A program made the position numbers and the translations under genes. From Sphingomonadaceae bacterium (GTDB lineage: Bacteria > Pseudomonadota > Alphaproteobacteria > Sphingomonadales > Sphingomonadaceae), in the NCBI GenBank assembly GCA_004282995.1, contig SHLU01000005.1:1-26105 (forward strand): 26,105 nt of DNA, given 5' to 3'. Within the stretch, counting starts at the first letter, position 1. Each line of letters begins with the position of its first letter. The notes under the pieces are model-generated. The model was not told the DNA's origin. It saw only the letters and a list, made by a program, of their open reading frames with translations, and ran no database searches. This document shows positions 15,358 through 23,529 of this stretch, one piece after another.

Positions 15358-16191
15358 ATGGGAAGGAGTATGGAAGCACTTGCGACAACTGCGCTTGCGC
15401 TGGGGCTGAAACTGGTCCCCATGGCCGTCGTGTTCGGCATGCTGGCAATTGTCTGCAAACGCGAGACAATTGGTGAGGCATTACGGCGCTCTCGCCGCGA
15501 GACCGAAACCAACCTTTCGCTAATCCTCCTCAACTACGTGATCCTCGCTGCATTCTTTGCGAGCGCCGCGGCGTGGTGGGCCGAAAGTCTCGTGTTGAGC
15601 GACACGCTCGTCGCTTTCTGGCAATCGGCCAACCCGATCCTCGTCGTCGGCGTCACGCTCCTTGTTGGAGAATTCGTGATTTACTGGCGTCATAGGATCG
15701 AGCACTTGCCGACCCTGTGGCCAGTGCACGCCGTGCATCACTCGGACGAGGCGATGACCTGGCTGGCCCTGTTGCGCAAACACCCCTTGGCTTATGTCCT
15801 CGCGCTATTCGTCGACATTGCGCCGCTCTTGCTGCTTGGCTTGCCGGTCTGGGCGATTGCAGGCGTGGCGCTCGCAAGGGCGGTCTGGGGCCATTTCATC
15901 CACGCCGACGTTCCGTGGACGCTCGGCAACTTGGGCCGATGGATCATTTCTCCAGCAGCACACCGCTTGCACCACATCAACGAACTGGAGCTATGCGGCA
16001 GCAATTATGGCGGGGTGTTAACCCTGTGGGACCATGTCTTCGGCACCTATGTCGATCCTGCGCCCTACATCCAGTGCCATACCGGCGTTGACGGTGGGTC
16101 TCGCGGATTCGTGGGCGAAGTCGCACGGCCGTTCGAGGCCTGGGCTGGAAGCCGGGCGGTCGACGAACCACCCGGGACTGTCGAGGCCTAG
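15358..16191 (+). CDS. Sterol desaturase/fatty acid hydroxylase family protein
   Basis: This integral membrane di-iron enzyme of 277 residues probably hydroxylates or desaturates a lipid or carotenoid-like substrate. The three histidine clusters are intact: HRIEH (H112-H116), HAVHH (H124, H127, H128) and HRLHH (H202, H205, H206). Hydrophobic segments lie at about residues 8-32, 50-72, 88-108 and 145-180, placing the metal site on the cytoplasmic face as is usual. The substrate is unknown; bacteria without sterols carry many such proteins, used for example on hopanoids, ornithine lipids or carotenoids. Two starts are possible: ATG 15358 (AAGGT just before it) and ATG 15370 (AAGGAG one base before it, too close). 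It follows the helicase by 40 bp and its stop interlocks with that of uvrD. Confidence 0.9.
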   Translation: MGRSMEALATTALALGLKLVPMAVVFGMLAIVCKRETIGEALRRSRRETETNLSLILLNYVILAAFFASAAAWWAESLVLSDTLVAFWQSANPILVVGVTLLVGEFVIYWRHRIEHLPTLWPVHAVHHSDEAMTWLALLRKHPLAYVLALFVDIAPLLLLGLPVWAIAGVALARAVWGHFIHADVPWTLGNLGRWIISPAAHRLHHINELELCGSNYGGVLTLWDHVFGTYVDPAPYIQCHTGVDGGSRGFVGEVARPFEAWAGSRAVDEPPGTVEA

Positions 16192-18506
16192 TCCGCCAGT
16201 TTTACGAAGCTGTCGATGACGCGCTTGGTGCCGCTTTTCTCGAATTCGATCTCGAGCTTGTTGCCGTCTTGGCTCATCACAGTGCCGTAGCCAAACTTGT
16301 CGTGAAACACCCGCGCGCCCAGCGCGATGTCGTTGCGCGGAGTTGCCGCAAAGCTGGCGGCACTGCGGCGACTTTCCTTTACAACCAATTGCTTGGCGTC
16401 ATAGCCGCTATCCAGCGCCCGCTGCCAGCCTGGGCCGCGTGTCTGGGCACGTTCAGGCCTGTCGCGCGCAACATGGGCGAAAGGATCGTCGTTCTCGCTC
16501 CAGTTTGCACGCCACAGCGAAGCGCCACCAGTCATTGTGGTTTCCTGCTCGATTTGCTCCTCGGGAAGTTCTTCGATGAATCGACTGGGGATGGAGCTGG
16601 TCCACTGGCCATAGATGCGGCGATTGGCGGCGTGCAGGATCGTGCAACGCCGCCGCGCGCGGGTGATGGCGACATAGGCGAGGCGACGTTCTTCCTCGAG
16701 ACTGGCGAGCCCCCCCTCGTCGAGTGATCGCTGGCTGGGGAACACGCCTTCCTCCCATCCGGGCAGGAAGACATGGTTGAATTCCAGTCCCTTGGCCGCA
16801 TGCATGGTCATGATGGTGACCTTTTCCTCGTCCTGGTTGGCGTCATTGTCCATCACCAGGCTGACATGTTCGAGAAATTCGCCGAGCGTGTCGTACTCCT
16901 CCATCGCACGGGCCAGTTCGGAAAGATTCTCGAGCCGTCCCTTGGCCTCGGCCGTTTTCTCGTTTTCGAGCATGGCGGTATAGCCGCTATCGTCGAGCAC
17001 CTGCCGCAGCAGTTCGGCAGGCTCGGTCTTCTCGGCCTGTTCGCGCCAATGGAGGAACTGCCGCAGGAGCGCGCCGATGGTGTTTGAAGCACGCGAAGGT
17101 AACTCGTCGCTGTCGGCCAGTTGCAGCGACGCTGCTGCCAGCGGCAGCCCCGTCCGCCGAGCGTGCTGGTGCATCTTCTCCAGCGTCTTGGCGCCGAGCC
17201 CGCGTTTGGGCTGGTTGTAGATCCGTTCGAATGCGAGATCGTCCTGCGGCTGGGCGATGACCCGCAGATAGGCCAGGGCATCGCGGATTTCCGCGCGCTC
17301 GTAGAAACGAAAACCGCCAATGATGCGGTAGTTGAGGCCGATCTGAATGAATCGGTCCTCGAATTCACGGGTCTGGTACTGCGCGCGGACCAGGATCGCG
17401 ACCTCGTCCAGCGATGCACCTTCGCGTTCGAGGCGTTCAATTTCTTCGCCTACACGGCGGGCCTCTTCCGGCCCGTCCCAGACGCCGATGACGCGAACCT
17501 TCTCGCCAGCATTGACTTCGGTCCACAGTGTCTTGCCAAGGCGTTCGCTATTGGCAGTAATGAGCCCCGAGGCTGCGGCCAGAATGTGCGGCGTGGAACG
17601 ATAATTCTGTTCCAGCTTGATCACCTTGGCGCCAGGAAAATCCTTCTCGAAACGCAGGATGTTGGCAACCTCCGCCCCGCGCCAGGAATAGATCGACTGG
17701 TCATCGTCGCCCACCACGCAGATGTTCTTGCGCTGTTGTGCCAGCAGCCGCAGCCAAAGATACTGGACCGCGTTGGTGTCCTGGTACTCGTCGACCAGCA
17801 CATATTTGAACCGCTGCTGATATTGCTCGAGCACATCGCGGTGCGTCCGGAAGATGTTGAGCACGTGCAGCATCAGATCGCCGAAATCACAGGCGTTCAG
17901 CTCTTTCAGCCGTTTCTGATACATTTCGTAGAACTGCTCGCCGCGCCCGTTGGCGTAGCTTTCATTCTCGACCGCATCCAGATCGCCCGGGTTGAGCCCG
18001 CGGTTTTTCCAACGGTCGATAAGTCCGGCCAATTGGCGTGCAGGCCAGCGCTTCTCATCCAAGTCGTTCTGCTGGATAAGCTGTTTGAGCAAGCGAATTT
18101 GATCGTCGGTATCGATGATGGTGTAATTTGATTGCAGCCCGACCAGCTCGGCATGGCGCCGCAACATTCGCGCGCAAATCGAATGAAAGGTGCCCAGCCA
18201 GGGCATGCCTTCCACTGCATCGCCGATGTGCTGGCCCACGCGGTGCCGCATCTCGCGCGCGGCCTTGTTGGTAAAGGTGACGCACAGGATCTCACTGGGC
18301 CAGGCCTTGCGGGTGGCGATCAGGTGCGCCAGCCGCGCTGTCAGCGCTGCGGTCTTGCCCGTGCCCGCACCGGCCAGCATCAGGACCGGCCCTTCTGCTG
18401 TCAGGACTGCCTCGCGCTGGGGCATGTTGAGACGTTCCGCATAAGGCGGAAGACCGGTGTCGCCGGCGGCTGTCGCCAGCGGGAAGGTTGGGGCTGCATC
18501 AGTCAT
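16188..18506 (-). CDS. uvrD: UvrD/PcrA-type ATP-dependent DNA helicase
   Basis: This 772-residue superfamily 1A 3'-5' helicase acts in nucleotide excision and mismatch repair and displaces proteins from DNA. Motifs in order: Q-motif region LNMPQREAV, Walker A AGAGTGKT (45-52), DEYQDTN, GDDDQSIYSWRGA, QNYRSTPHILAAAS, TMHAAKGLEFNHVFLPGWEEG and VAITRARRR. The C-terminal end has the short Tudor-like stretch seen in PcrA/UvrD (LGARVFHDKFGYGTVMSQDG...LEIEFEKSGTKRVIDSFVKL), which can contact RNA polymerase. Length and order are normal. The first ~24 residues are variable and the ATG at 18506 has no Shine-Dalgarno; an ATG 27 codons in would cut into the adenine-binding region and is less likely. It converges on and overlaps the desaturase gene by 4 bp. 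Confidence 0.96.
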   Translation of the reverse strand: MTDAAPTFPLATAAGDTGLPPYAERLNMPQREAVLTAEGPVLMLAGAGTGKTAALTARLAHLIATRKAWPSEILCVTFTNKAAREMRHRVGQHIGDAVEGMPWLGTFHSICARMLRRHAELVGLQSNYTIIDTDDQIRLLKQLIQQNDLDEKRWPARQLAGLIDRWKNRGLNPGDLDAVENESYANGRGEQFYEMYQKRLKELNACDFGDLMLHVLNIFRTHRDVLEQYQQRFKYVLVDEYQDTNAVQYLWLRLLAQQRKNICVVGDDDQSIYSWRGAEVANILRFEKDFPGAKVIKLEQNYRSTPHILAAASGLITANSERLGKTLWTEVNAGEKVRVIGVWDGPEEARRVGEEIERLEREGASLDEVAILVRAQYQTREFEDRFIQIGLNYRIIGGFRFYERAEIRDALAYLRVIAQPQDDLAFERIYNQPKRGLGAKTLEKMHQHARRTGLPLAAASLQLADSDELPSRASNTIGALLRQFLHWREQAEKTEPAELLRQVLDDSGYTAMLENEKTAEAKGRLENLSELARAMEEYDTLGEFLEHVSLVMDNDANQDEEKVTIMTMHAAKGLEFNHVFLPGWEEGVFPSQRSLDEGGLASLEEERRLAYVAITRARRRCTILHAANRRIYGQWTSSIPSRFIEELPEEQIEQETTMTGGASLWRANWSENDDPFAHVARDRPERAQTRGPGWQRALDSGYDAKQLVVKESRRSAASFAATPRNDIALGARVFHDKFGYGTVMSQDGNKLEIEFEKSGTKRVIDSFVKLAD

Positions 18507-18628
18507 GTAACGGGTGAACAGTTAGGGAACGCAGCAGCGGTGGGCAAGGGAGCGGTGAGGAATATCGGAACCGATTATTGCGTCAGTCATTGATTTAGCA
18601 ACACGGAACGCACGCCAAGGACGCAACG

Positions 18629-18907
18629 ATGAAAAAGCTTATCACAGGAACGCTCGCCGCCGCCATGACTGTCAGTTTCGGCACAGCAGCGGCCTTTGCT
18701 GACGACCACATGGATTTCAAGCCCAAGGAAAAGGTTGTGGTGATCGAGAAGAACGCGCAGGGCAAGGCCACCAAGGTCCGCGTCGGTGACAAGGAATACC
18801 CCGTCTGCATGAATTACGAAATGACTGACGGCTGTATCCAGCCGCGCGCAGCCGGTCTCAACTGGGGCAATTGGCCTGCCAACACATGGAACGAGAAAGC
18901 CCGATAA
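18629..18907 (+). CDS. Small secreted protein of unknown function
   Basis: A 92-residue precursor begins with a clear Sec signal peptide: basic n-region MKK, hydrophobic core to about residue 19, and an A-F-A signal peptidase I site after residue 24 (FA|DDHMDF). The mature form is about 68 residues, acidic-basic mixed, with Lys-rich KPKEKVVVIEKNAQGKATKV, then two cysteines (C60, C69) that could form one disulfide, and a Trp-containing end (GLNWGNWPANTW). It should be periplasmic or secreted. An AAGGA lies 8 nt before the ATG. The gene has its own terminator and opposite-strand neighbours, so it is a single-gene unit. I do not recognise a named family. Confidence 0.8.
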   Translation: MKKLITGTLAAAMTVSFGTAAAFADDHMDFKPKEKVVVIEKNAQGKATKVRVGDKEYPVCMNYEMTDGCIQPRAAGLNWGNWPANTWNEKAR

Positions 18908-18925
18908 GGGTCGCAGATAGCCGCT

Positions 18926-18948
18926 CCATACGCCTTCGGGACGTATGG
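18926..18948 (+). other. Hairpin ahead of the terminator
   Basis: CCATACG (18926-18932) pairs with CGTATGG (18942-18948), with an inner TTCG-type loop. It is followed by TTT only, so it may be a weak first terminator or a 3' stabilising structure upstream of the stronger hairpin at 18958-18985. Confidence 0.45.
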
Positions 18949-18957
18949 TTTGGCTAG

Positions 18958-18990
18958 GGGCGGCAATGCTTTGGCATTGCCGCCCTTTTT
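18958..18990 (+). terminator. Strong Rho-independent terminator
   Basis: A perfect 12-bp stem (GGGCGGCAATGC / GCATTGCCGCCC) closes a TTTG loop and is followed by TTTTT at 18986-18990. It ends the small secreted-protein transcript and lies 18 bp before the end of the convergent rsmD gene. Confidence 0.93.
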
Positions 18991-19007
18991 CTATGCGGGA
19001 TGGGAGA

Positions 19008-19556
19008 TCAGGCAGCCGGAAGGCGAAGCAACGTCAGCTTGCCTTTTCCGACCTTCCGCTCGGTGTCGATGTCGAGACCTTTCACGTCGACCGTCTCGTG
19101 CGCGGCAGTTTCTACAGCGACCCAGGATTGCGGTCCGATCCATCCAAGGCGCAATAGACGATCGAGAGCAACCACGCCGGCGCTGGTGTCATAAGGCGGG
19201 TCAGCAAGGATGAGATCATGTGGTGCCTTAGCCGGTGCGAGGCTCATGACCGATCCCGCGCTGACGGTTGCACGGGTTCGTGCACCCAATGTGGTGATGT
19301 TGGCGCGGATGGCATCAAGCGCCAGCTTGTCATGTTCGACGAACAGGCAGTGCGCCGCGCCGCGAGACAGAGCTTCAAGACCAATCGCGCCGGATCCTGC
19401 AAACAGGTCGACAACAGATAGGTCTTCGAAGCTCCCCAGTCGGCTTGCGAGCATCGAGAACAAGGTTTCCCGTGTGCGATCGGCCGTTGGACGGGTTGCG
19501 TCCCCCTTGGGTGCCGTCACCTTGCGACCACGCCATTCTCCGGCAATGATCCTCAT
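19008..19556 (-). CDS. rsmD: 16S rRNA (guanine(966)-N(2))-methyltransferase
   Basis: RsmD methylates N2 of G966 in 16S rRNA during 30S assembly. The 182-residue length is typical. It shows the family start MRIIAGEWRGRKV, a conserved region GDATRPTADRTRETLFSML, SAM motif I VVDLFAGSGAIGLEALSRGA, and the catalytic motif DPPY at 119-122. Its ATG overlaps the stop of the upstream pseudouridine synthase gene as ATGA (19553-19556), which implies translational coupling of two rRNA-modifying enzymes. Confidence 0.96.
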   Translation of the reverse strand: MRIIAGEWRGRKVTAPKGDATRPTADRTRETLFSMLASRLGSFEDLSVVDLFAGSGAIGLEALSRGAAHCLFVEHDKLALDAIRANITTLGARTRATVSAGSVMSLAPAKAPHDLILADPPYDTSAGVVALDRLLRLGWIGPQSWVAVETAAHETVDVKGLDIDTERKVGKGKLTLLRLPAA

Positions 19557-20335
19557 GGCTTCTTCAGCGTACTCACGAACCGGCCGAGATCACCCTTGCG
19601 GATTTCCACTGCTTGCCCGCGTGGCAGGTCGGCCAGTTCGAACGGTCCGTAAGCGGTGCGCATGAGGCGGCTCACTTCCAGTCCGAAGTGCTCGAGCACG
19701 CGACGGACTTCGCGATTCTTGCCCTCGGTAATGGTCATTTCGATCCACTGGTTGCGGCCCGTTCGTCGCTCCATATTGGCGTCAATGCGACCATAACGCA
19801 TGCCGTCGATGGTGATGCCTTCGATCAAGCTTTCGAGCTGTTCCTGCGTCACATCGCCAAAAGCGCGCGCGCGATAGGTTCGCGGGATGCCGGAGGACGG
19901 CAACTCCATGCGCCGCTTGAGTCCGCCGTCGTTCGTCAACAGCAACAGCCCCTCGGTGTTGAAGTCGAGCCGTCCGATCGGCATCACCCGCCCGACATCC
20001 TTAGGCAACGAATTCTTGAGCGCGTCATAGATTGTCGGACGCCCCTTCGGATCGCTTTCTGCGGTCAGCAGGCCGGGCGGCTTATTGAAAGCGAACAGGC
20101 GCGTCGGCTCGGCCTTGCCCACTGGTTTGCCGTCGACCGTAACCCCGCGCAGATGTTCGAGGAAGGTCGCTGGTGTTTCCACCTTCTTGCCATTGATCGC
20201 GATACGGCCATCGGCGATCATCCGTTCGATTTCGCGTCGGCTGGCGACGCCTGCGCGTGCCAGCAGCTTGGCGATACGGTCGCCTTCGGGCCGGTCGGGT
20301 GCGCGTTCATGTCCGGGCTTGGTCGGGGGTGTCAT
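19553..20335 (-). CDS. rRNA pseudouridine synthase (RsuA/RluB/RluE/RluF family)
   Basis: This 260-residue enzyme isomerises a uridine in rRNA. An S4 RNA-binding domain comes first (RIAKLLARAGVASRREIERM...GRIAINGKKV), then the RsuA/RluB catalytic domain with GRLDFNTEGLLLLTNDG, catalytic Asp at D124. The C-terminal motif EGKNREVRRVLEHFGLEVSRLMRTAYGPFEL is also typical. The overall form favours RluB (23S U2605), but RluE/RluF cannot be excluded. The frame extends to 20395; the ATG at 20335 (MTPPTKPGHERAPDR) is preferred because AGGGG lies 9 nt upstream. It is the first gene of a two-gene unit with rsmD and is divergent from the AmpG-like gene. Confidence 0.93.
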   Translation of the reverse strand: MTPPTKPGHERAPDRPEGDRIAKLLARAGVASRREIERMIADGRIAINGKKVETPATFLEHLRGVTVDGKPVGKAEPTRLFAFNKPPGLLTAESDPKGRPTIYDALKNSLPKDVGRVMPIGRLDFNTEGLLLLTNDGGLKRRMELPSSGIPRTYRARAFGDVTQEQLESLIEGITIDGMRYGRIDANMERRTGRNQWIEMTITEGKNREVRRVLEHFGLEVSRLMRTAYGPFELADLPRGQAVEIRKGDLGRFVSTLKKP

Positions 20336-20444
20336 GCCGGTGCCCCTACACGCCGTCACGCTGCGGTGGAAGCGCGAAGCTGCGGGGCTTTCCAATCATC
20401 TCCGCGGCGCTAGGGTGGCGGCGCATTGGCAAAAGGGTCGAAGA

Positions 20445-22214
20445 ATGAGCAATCCAGAAGCGAAAAAGCCTGGCTGGCGCGCGGTTGTAGCCGCTCTGAA
20501 GCAGCGCAAGACGGCTTACATGCTGTTGTTCGGGTTCGCCGCCGGACTGCCCTATGCACTGGTGCTAGGCACGCTTTATGCCTGGTTGTCCGATAGCGGT
20601 GAAATTGACCTCGAGACGATGGGCGTCTTTTCCCTGATTGGCCTCGCCTACGCATTCAAGTTCCTGTGGTTGCCAGCCCTCGATCGCGTCGATATTCCGG
20701 GCATGCGGCGGTTGGGCAAGCGCAAGCAATGGATCGTGACGGCACAGATCCTGATCGGCGCCGCGCTCGTATCGCTCAGCTTTATCGCTCCCACCAACGA
20801 GACCATCGGCATCTTTAGCCTGTTGGCCGGTCTGGCGGCCTTCGCCAGCGCCACACAGGATGTTGTGATCGATGCCTGGCGCGTCGACGTGGCCGACGAG
20901 GTTGCGACGATCGATATCCTCTCGACGGTCTACCAGATGGGATACAGGATCGCAGCGCTGGTCGGCGGCGCGCTGGCGCTGTTCCTGGCCGAGCGGACTG
21001 ACTGGCCGACGGTTTACCTGACCATGGGAGGCCTGATGCTGGTGGTCGGTTTTGCCGGATTGTGGGCGCCCGATGCCGACGCCAAGGCGATGCGCGCGCT
21101 CGAAGCCGACCGGGGCGACGATCCTTACGGCTTGCGCGAAGCGGGGCAGATCGTTCCACGTGTACGGACCTGGGCACTGGTTGCGGTGGGCCTGCTCTGG
21201 GGTTGGGCGTTGGTAACCGTCGGCGTGTTCATGGTGCGCTCGCTGTCGAGCAATCCGGAATCCCGGCCCGATTCGGTCGAATTCATATCGACCATGGGTC
21301 CGCTTATCGTGATTGCGACAGTGGTCATCCCTTCGTTAATCGCCGCTTGGCTGGAAATGATGCGTATCAAGGGACGCCACACCATCCCGGCCCAAATCAC
21401 CGATGACGATGAAATCCAGACCGGACATTACAGCTCACCCTATGCTGCCAGTTCGAGCGGTGCGCGGGCAATGGACCATCTCTACCGTGCGCTGGTGTTG
21501 CCGCTGACCGACCTGATCGGGCGGCTGGGCTGGGCCATGATCATCGTGATTGCGCTAGTGTTGACCTATCGCATAACCGACGCGATCTGGGGCAGTTTTG
21601 CCTATCCGTTCTACCTCGGCGAGCTTCAATATACGAAGGATGAGGTAGCTGTCGCATCCAAGTTCTTCGGTGTTGGCGCTTTGCTGCTCGGCCTGGCGCT
21701 TGGCGGCTATCTGCTGACCGCGATCGGTCGGATGCTGACGCTGACGCTCGGCGCATTCTTCGCCGCAGCCACAAATCTTCTCTACGCCGATCTTGCGCGC
21801 GGCGGGGCGGTGGTGCAGGCCGTGGCCGACAATACCGGCTTTACGTGGCTGGTAGTCCAGCTCGGCGGGGACGAGCGCCTGTCGAAGCTGATGATGGCGA
21901 TTGCGGGCGAGAATATCGCTGTCGGCGTCGCCGGGGCAGCCTTCGTGGCGTATCTGTCGAGTATCGTGTCCAAGGGCTACAGCGCGGTGCAATATGCGCT
22001 GCTGTCATCGCTCACATTGCTGGTTGGCACCTTGGGGCGCGGCGCCTTGGGCCAGATGATCGAGGAACAGGGCTATTTCGACGTTTTTATCCTGACCACC
22101 CTGATCGGGATGTTTGCAGTCCTGCTGTGCATTATCGAGTGGATCAGGCAGGCGCGAAACGCCAACAGGGCTGGAGTAGTCGCACCCGAGGCAGCTGCAT
22201 CGCCGGCCGAATAG
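20445..22214 (+). CDS. AmpG-like MFS transporter
   Basis: This 589-residue inner-membrane major facilitator resembles AmpG, the permease that imports anhydro-muropeptides for cell-wall recycling. The N-terminal half is typical: RKTAYMLLFGFAAGLPYALV, a helix pair around IGLAYAFKFLWLPALDRVD, then ATQDVVIDAWRVDVADE, close to the AmpG signature (the TQDI.iDAwR motif). The protein is longer than E. coli AmpG (491 aa), with an added cytoplasmic segment of about 80 residues in the middle containing TDDDEIQTGHYSSPYAASSSG. The open frame reaches back to 20085, but that part is opposite the pseudouridine synthase gene; the ATG at 20445 has AAGGG 8 nt upstream. It ends immediately against the folC stop with no intervening base. 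Confidence 0.88.
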   Translation: MSNPEAKKPGWRAVVAALKQRKTAYMLLFGFAAGLPYALVLGTLYAWLSDSGEIDLETMGVFSLIGLAYAFKFLWLPALDRVDIPGMRRLGKRKQWIVTAQILIGAALVSLSFIAPTNETIGIFSLLAGLAAFASATQDVVIDAWRVDVADEVATIDILSTVYQMGYRIAALVGGALALFLAERTDWPTVYLTMGGLMLVVGFAGLWAPDADAKAMRALEADRGDDPYGLREAGQIVPRVRTWALVAVGLLWGWALVTVGVFMVRSLSSNPESRPDSVEFISTMGPLIVIATVVIPSLIAAWLEMMRIKGRHTIPAQITDDDEIQTGHYSSPYAASSSGARAMDHLYRALVLPLTDLIGRLGWAMIIVIALVLTYRITDAIWGSFAYPFYLGELQYTKDEVAVASKFFGVGALLLGLALGGYLLTAIGRMLTLTLGAFFAAATNLLYADLARGGAVVQAVADNTGFTWLVVQLGGDERLSKLMMAIAGENIAVGVAGAAFVAYLSSIVSKGYSAVQYALLSSLTLLVGTLGRGALGQMIEEQGYFDVFILTTLIGMFAVLLCIIEWIRQARNANRAGVVAPEAAASPAE

Positions 22215-23501
22215 TCAGTCCGGCAGTTCGTTGTTGAGCCTGAGCACCTCGCCAGCGAGGTAAAGCGAGCCGGCGATCAACACTGGCAACTGGTCTTCGG
22301 GCAGCGCGGCAAGGGCCTCCGGTACATCGTGCGCCGCAACCCCGTTTGATCCGAAGGCTTCCAACTGATGGCAGGGGTGGCCAGGTACCGGTACCACGGT
22401 GAGGCTCGCGACATTGCCTTGCAGCGGTCCGAGCAGCGCGTCCGGATTCTTGTTGTCGAGCATTCCGAGGACGAGATGTACGCGCTGGCCAGCGAAATGG
22501 CGCGCTAGGATCTCTCCCGCACTGGGATTGTGGCCACCGTCCAGCCAAACCTCGCGCTTGGCCGCTAGCGGGCCATCCGAGAGACGCTGCAACCGTGCGG
22601 GCCAGCGAGCGCTGCGGATTCCTTCGGCCATGGCTTCGCGCGAGATCGATATTTGTTGCTGATGCCGCAGCATTGCTACGGCCAGTGCCGCGTTCAGGGC
22701 TTGGTGCGCGCCGGGTAGCGCGGGCGTGGGTAGTTCGAGCGCTCCATCGAAATCGGCATAGTGCAGACCAGCGACATCGAGGCTCGCATGCCATTCGCGC
22801 CCGCGCATTTTCAATGCTGTGCCTACCCTCAGCACCGCCCGCTCGATCTCCAATGTCGGGCCTTCATCATAGTCCAGCGTAACGAGCGGCGATCCAGGCT
22901 TGGCGATGCCCGCCTTCTCGAAAGCGATGCGGCTGATCGGATCATCGGGCGCGCCTCGTTCTGGTGTCAGCAGAAAGCGCTCGTGGTCAATGCCCAGCGC
23001 CGCGATGCCGCAGACGGCGGGTTGTTTCAGCACATTGGTAGCGTCGAACCGTCCGCCGAGGCCCACCTCGACAACACAGGAATCGGCTGGCGTTCGGCTA
23101 AAGGCGAGGAATGCGGCGGCGATCGTCACTTCGAAGAAGCTCGGCCCCTGGCCTATGCTCGCGTCGAGGACTTCTTGCAGCAGCGCTTCGAGTTCTTCGT
23201 CCGAGACCAGCTTGCCGGCGACGCGAATACGCTCGTTATAGCGAACGAGATGCGGGCTGGTAGTGACGTGGACGCTCTTTCCATCCGCCTCCAGCATGGC
23301 CCGCAGGAAGGCGCAGACCGATCCCTTGCCGTTGGTCCCGGCTACGTGGAACACTGGCGGCAGGTGCAGATGCGGATCGCCTAGCCGCGCCAGCACGTCA
23401 CGGATCGTATCCAGCCCAAGCCGCCCATCGGGCACGCTCAGATCGGCCAGCCGGTCCAGTTGCGACTGAACGCCGGGATGATCGGAACGGCCGAAATCCA
23501 T
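22215..23501 (-). CDS. folC: Bifunctional folylpolyglutamate/dihydrofolate synthase
   Basis: FolC adds glutamate to dihydropteroate and to tetrahydrofolates in the cytoplasm. At 428 residues it is of normal size. The Mur-ligase-like P-loop HVAGTNGKGSVCAFLRAML lies near residue 47, followed by TSPHLVRYNERIRV, FFEVTIAAAFLAF, VEVGLGGRFDATNVL, and the C-terminal WLDGGHNPSAGEILA. The frame extends to 23579, but the ATG at 23501 has GGAG 5 nt upstream, and the extension overlaps accD. The gene lies 28 bp after accD as the last gene of the trp/acc cluster; trpA-accD-folC order is common in proteobacteria. Confidence 0.96.
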   Translation of the reverse strand: MDFGRSDHPGVQSQLDRLADLSVPDGRLGLDTIRDVLARLGDPHLHLPPVFHVAGTNGKGSVCAFLRAMLEADGKSVHVTTSPHLVRYNERIRVAGKLVSDEELEALLQEVLDASIGQGPSFFEVTIAAAFLAFSRTPADSCVVEVGLGGRFDATNVLKQPAVCGIAALGIDHERFLLTPERGAPDDPISRIAFEKAGIAKPGSPLVTLDYDEGPTLEIERAVLRVGTALKMRGREWHASLDVAGLHYADFDGALELPTPALPGAHQALNAALAVAMLRHQQQISISREAMAEGIRSARWPARLQRLSDGPLAAKREVWLDGGHNPSAGEILARHFAGQRVHLVLGMLDNKNPDALLGPLQGNVASLTVVPVPGHPCHQLEAFGSNGVAAHDVPEALAALPEDQLPVLIAGSLYLAGEVLRLNNELPD

Positions 23502-23529
23502 CGCGCTCCGCCTTCGCTCTCGTTGCTGG

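Noticed and set aside
17121..18131. 336-codon open frame antisense to uvrD
   Set aside because: It mirrors the codon structure of uvrD, has no domain signature, and no ribosome site was seen.
20085..20444. N-terminal extension of the AmpG-like transporter
   Set aside because: The extension overlaps the opposite-strand pseudouridine synthase gene and is polar and arginine-rich. The ATG at 20445 has a ribosome site and gives a normal MFS start.
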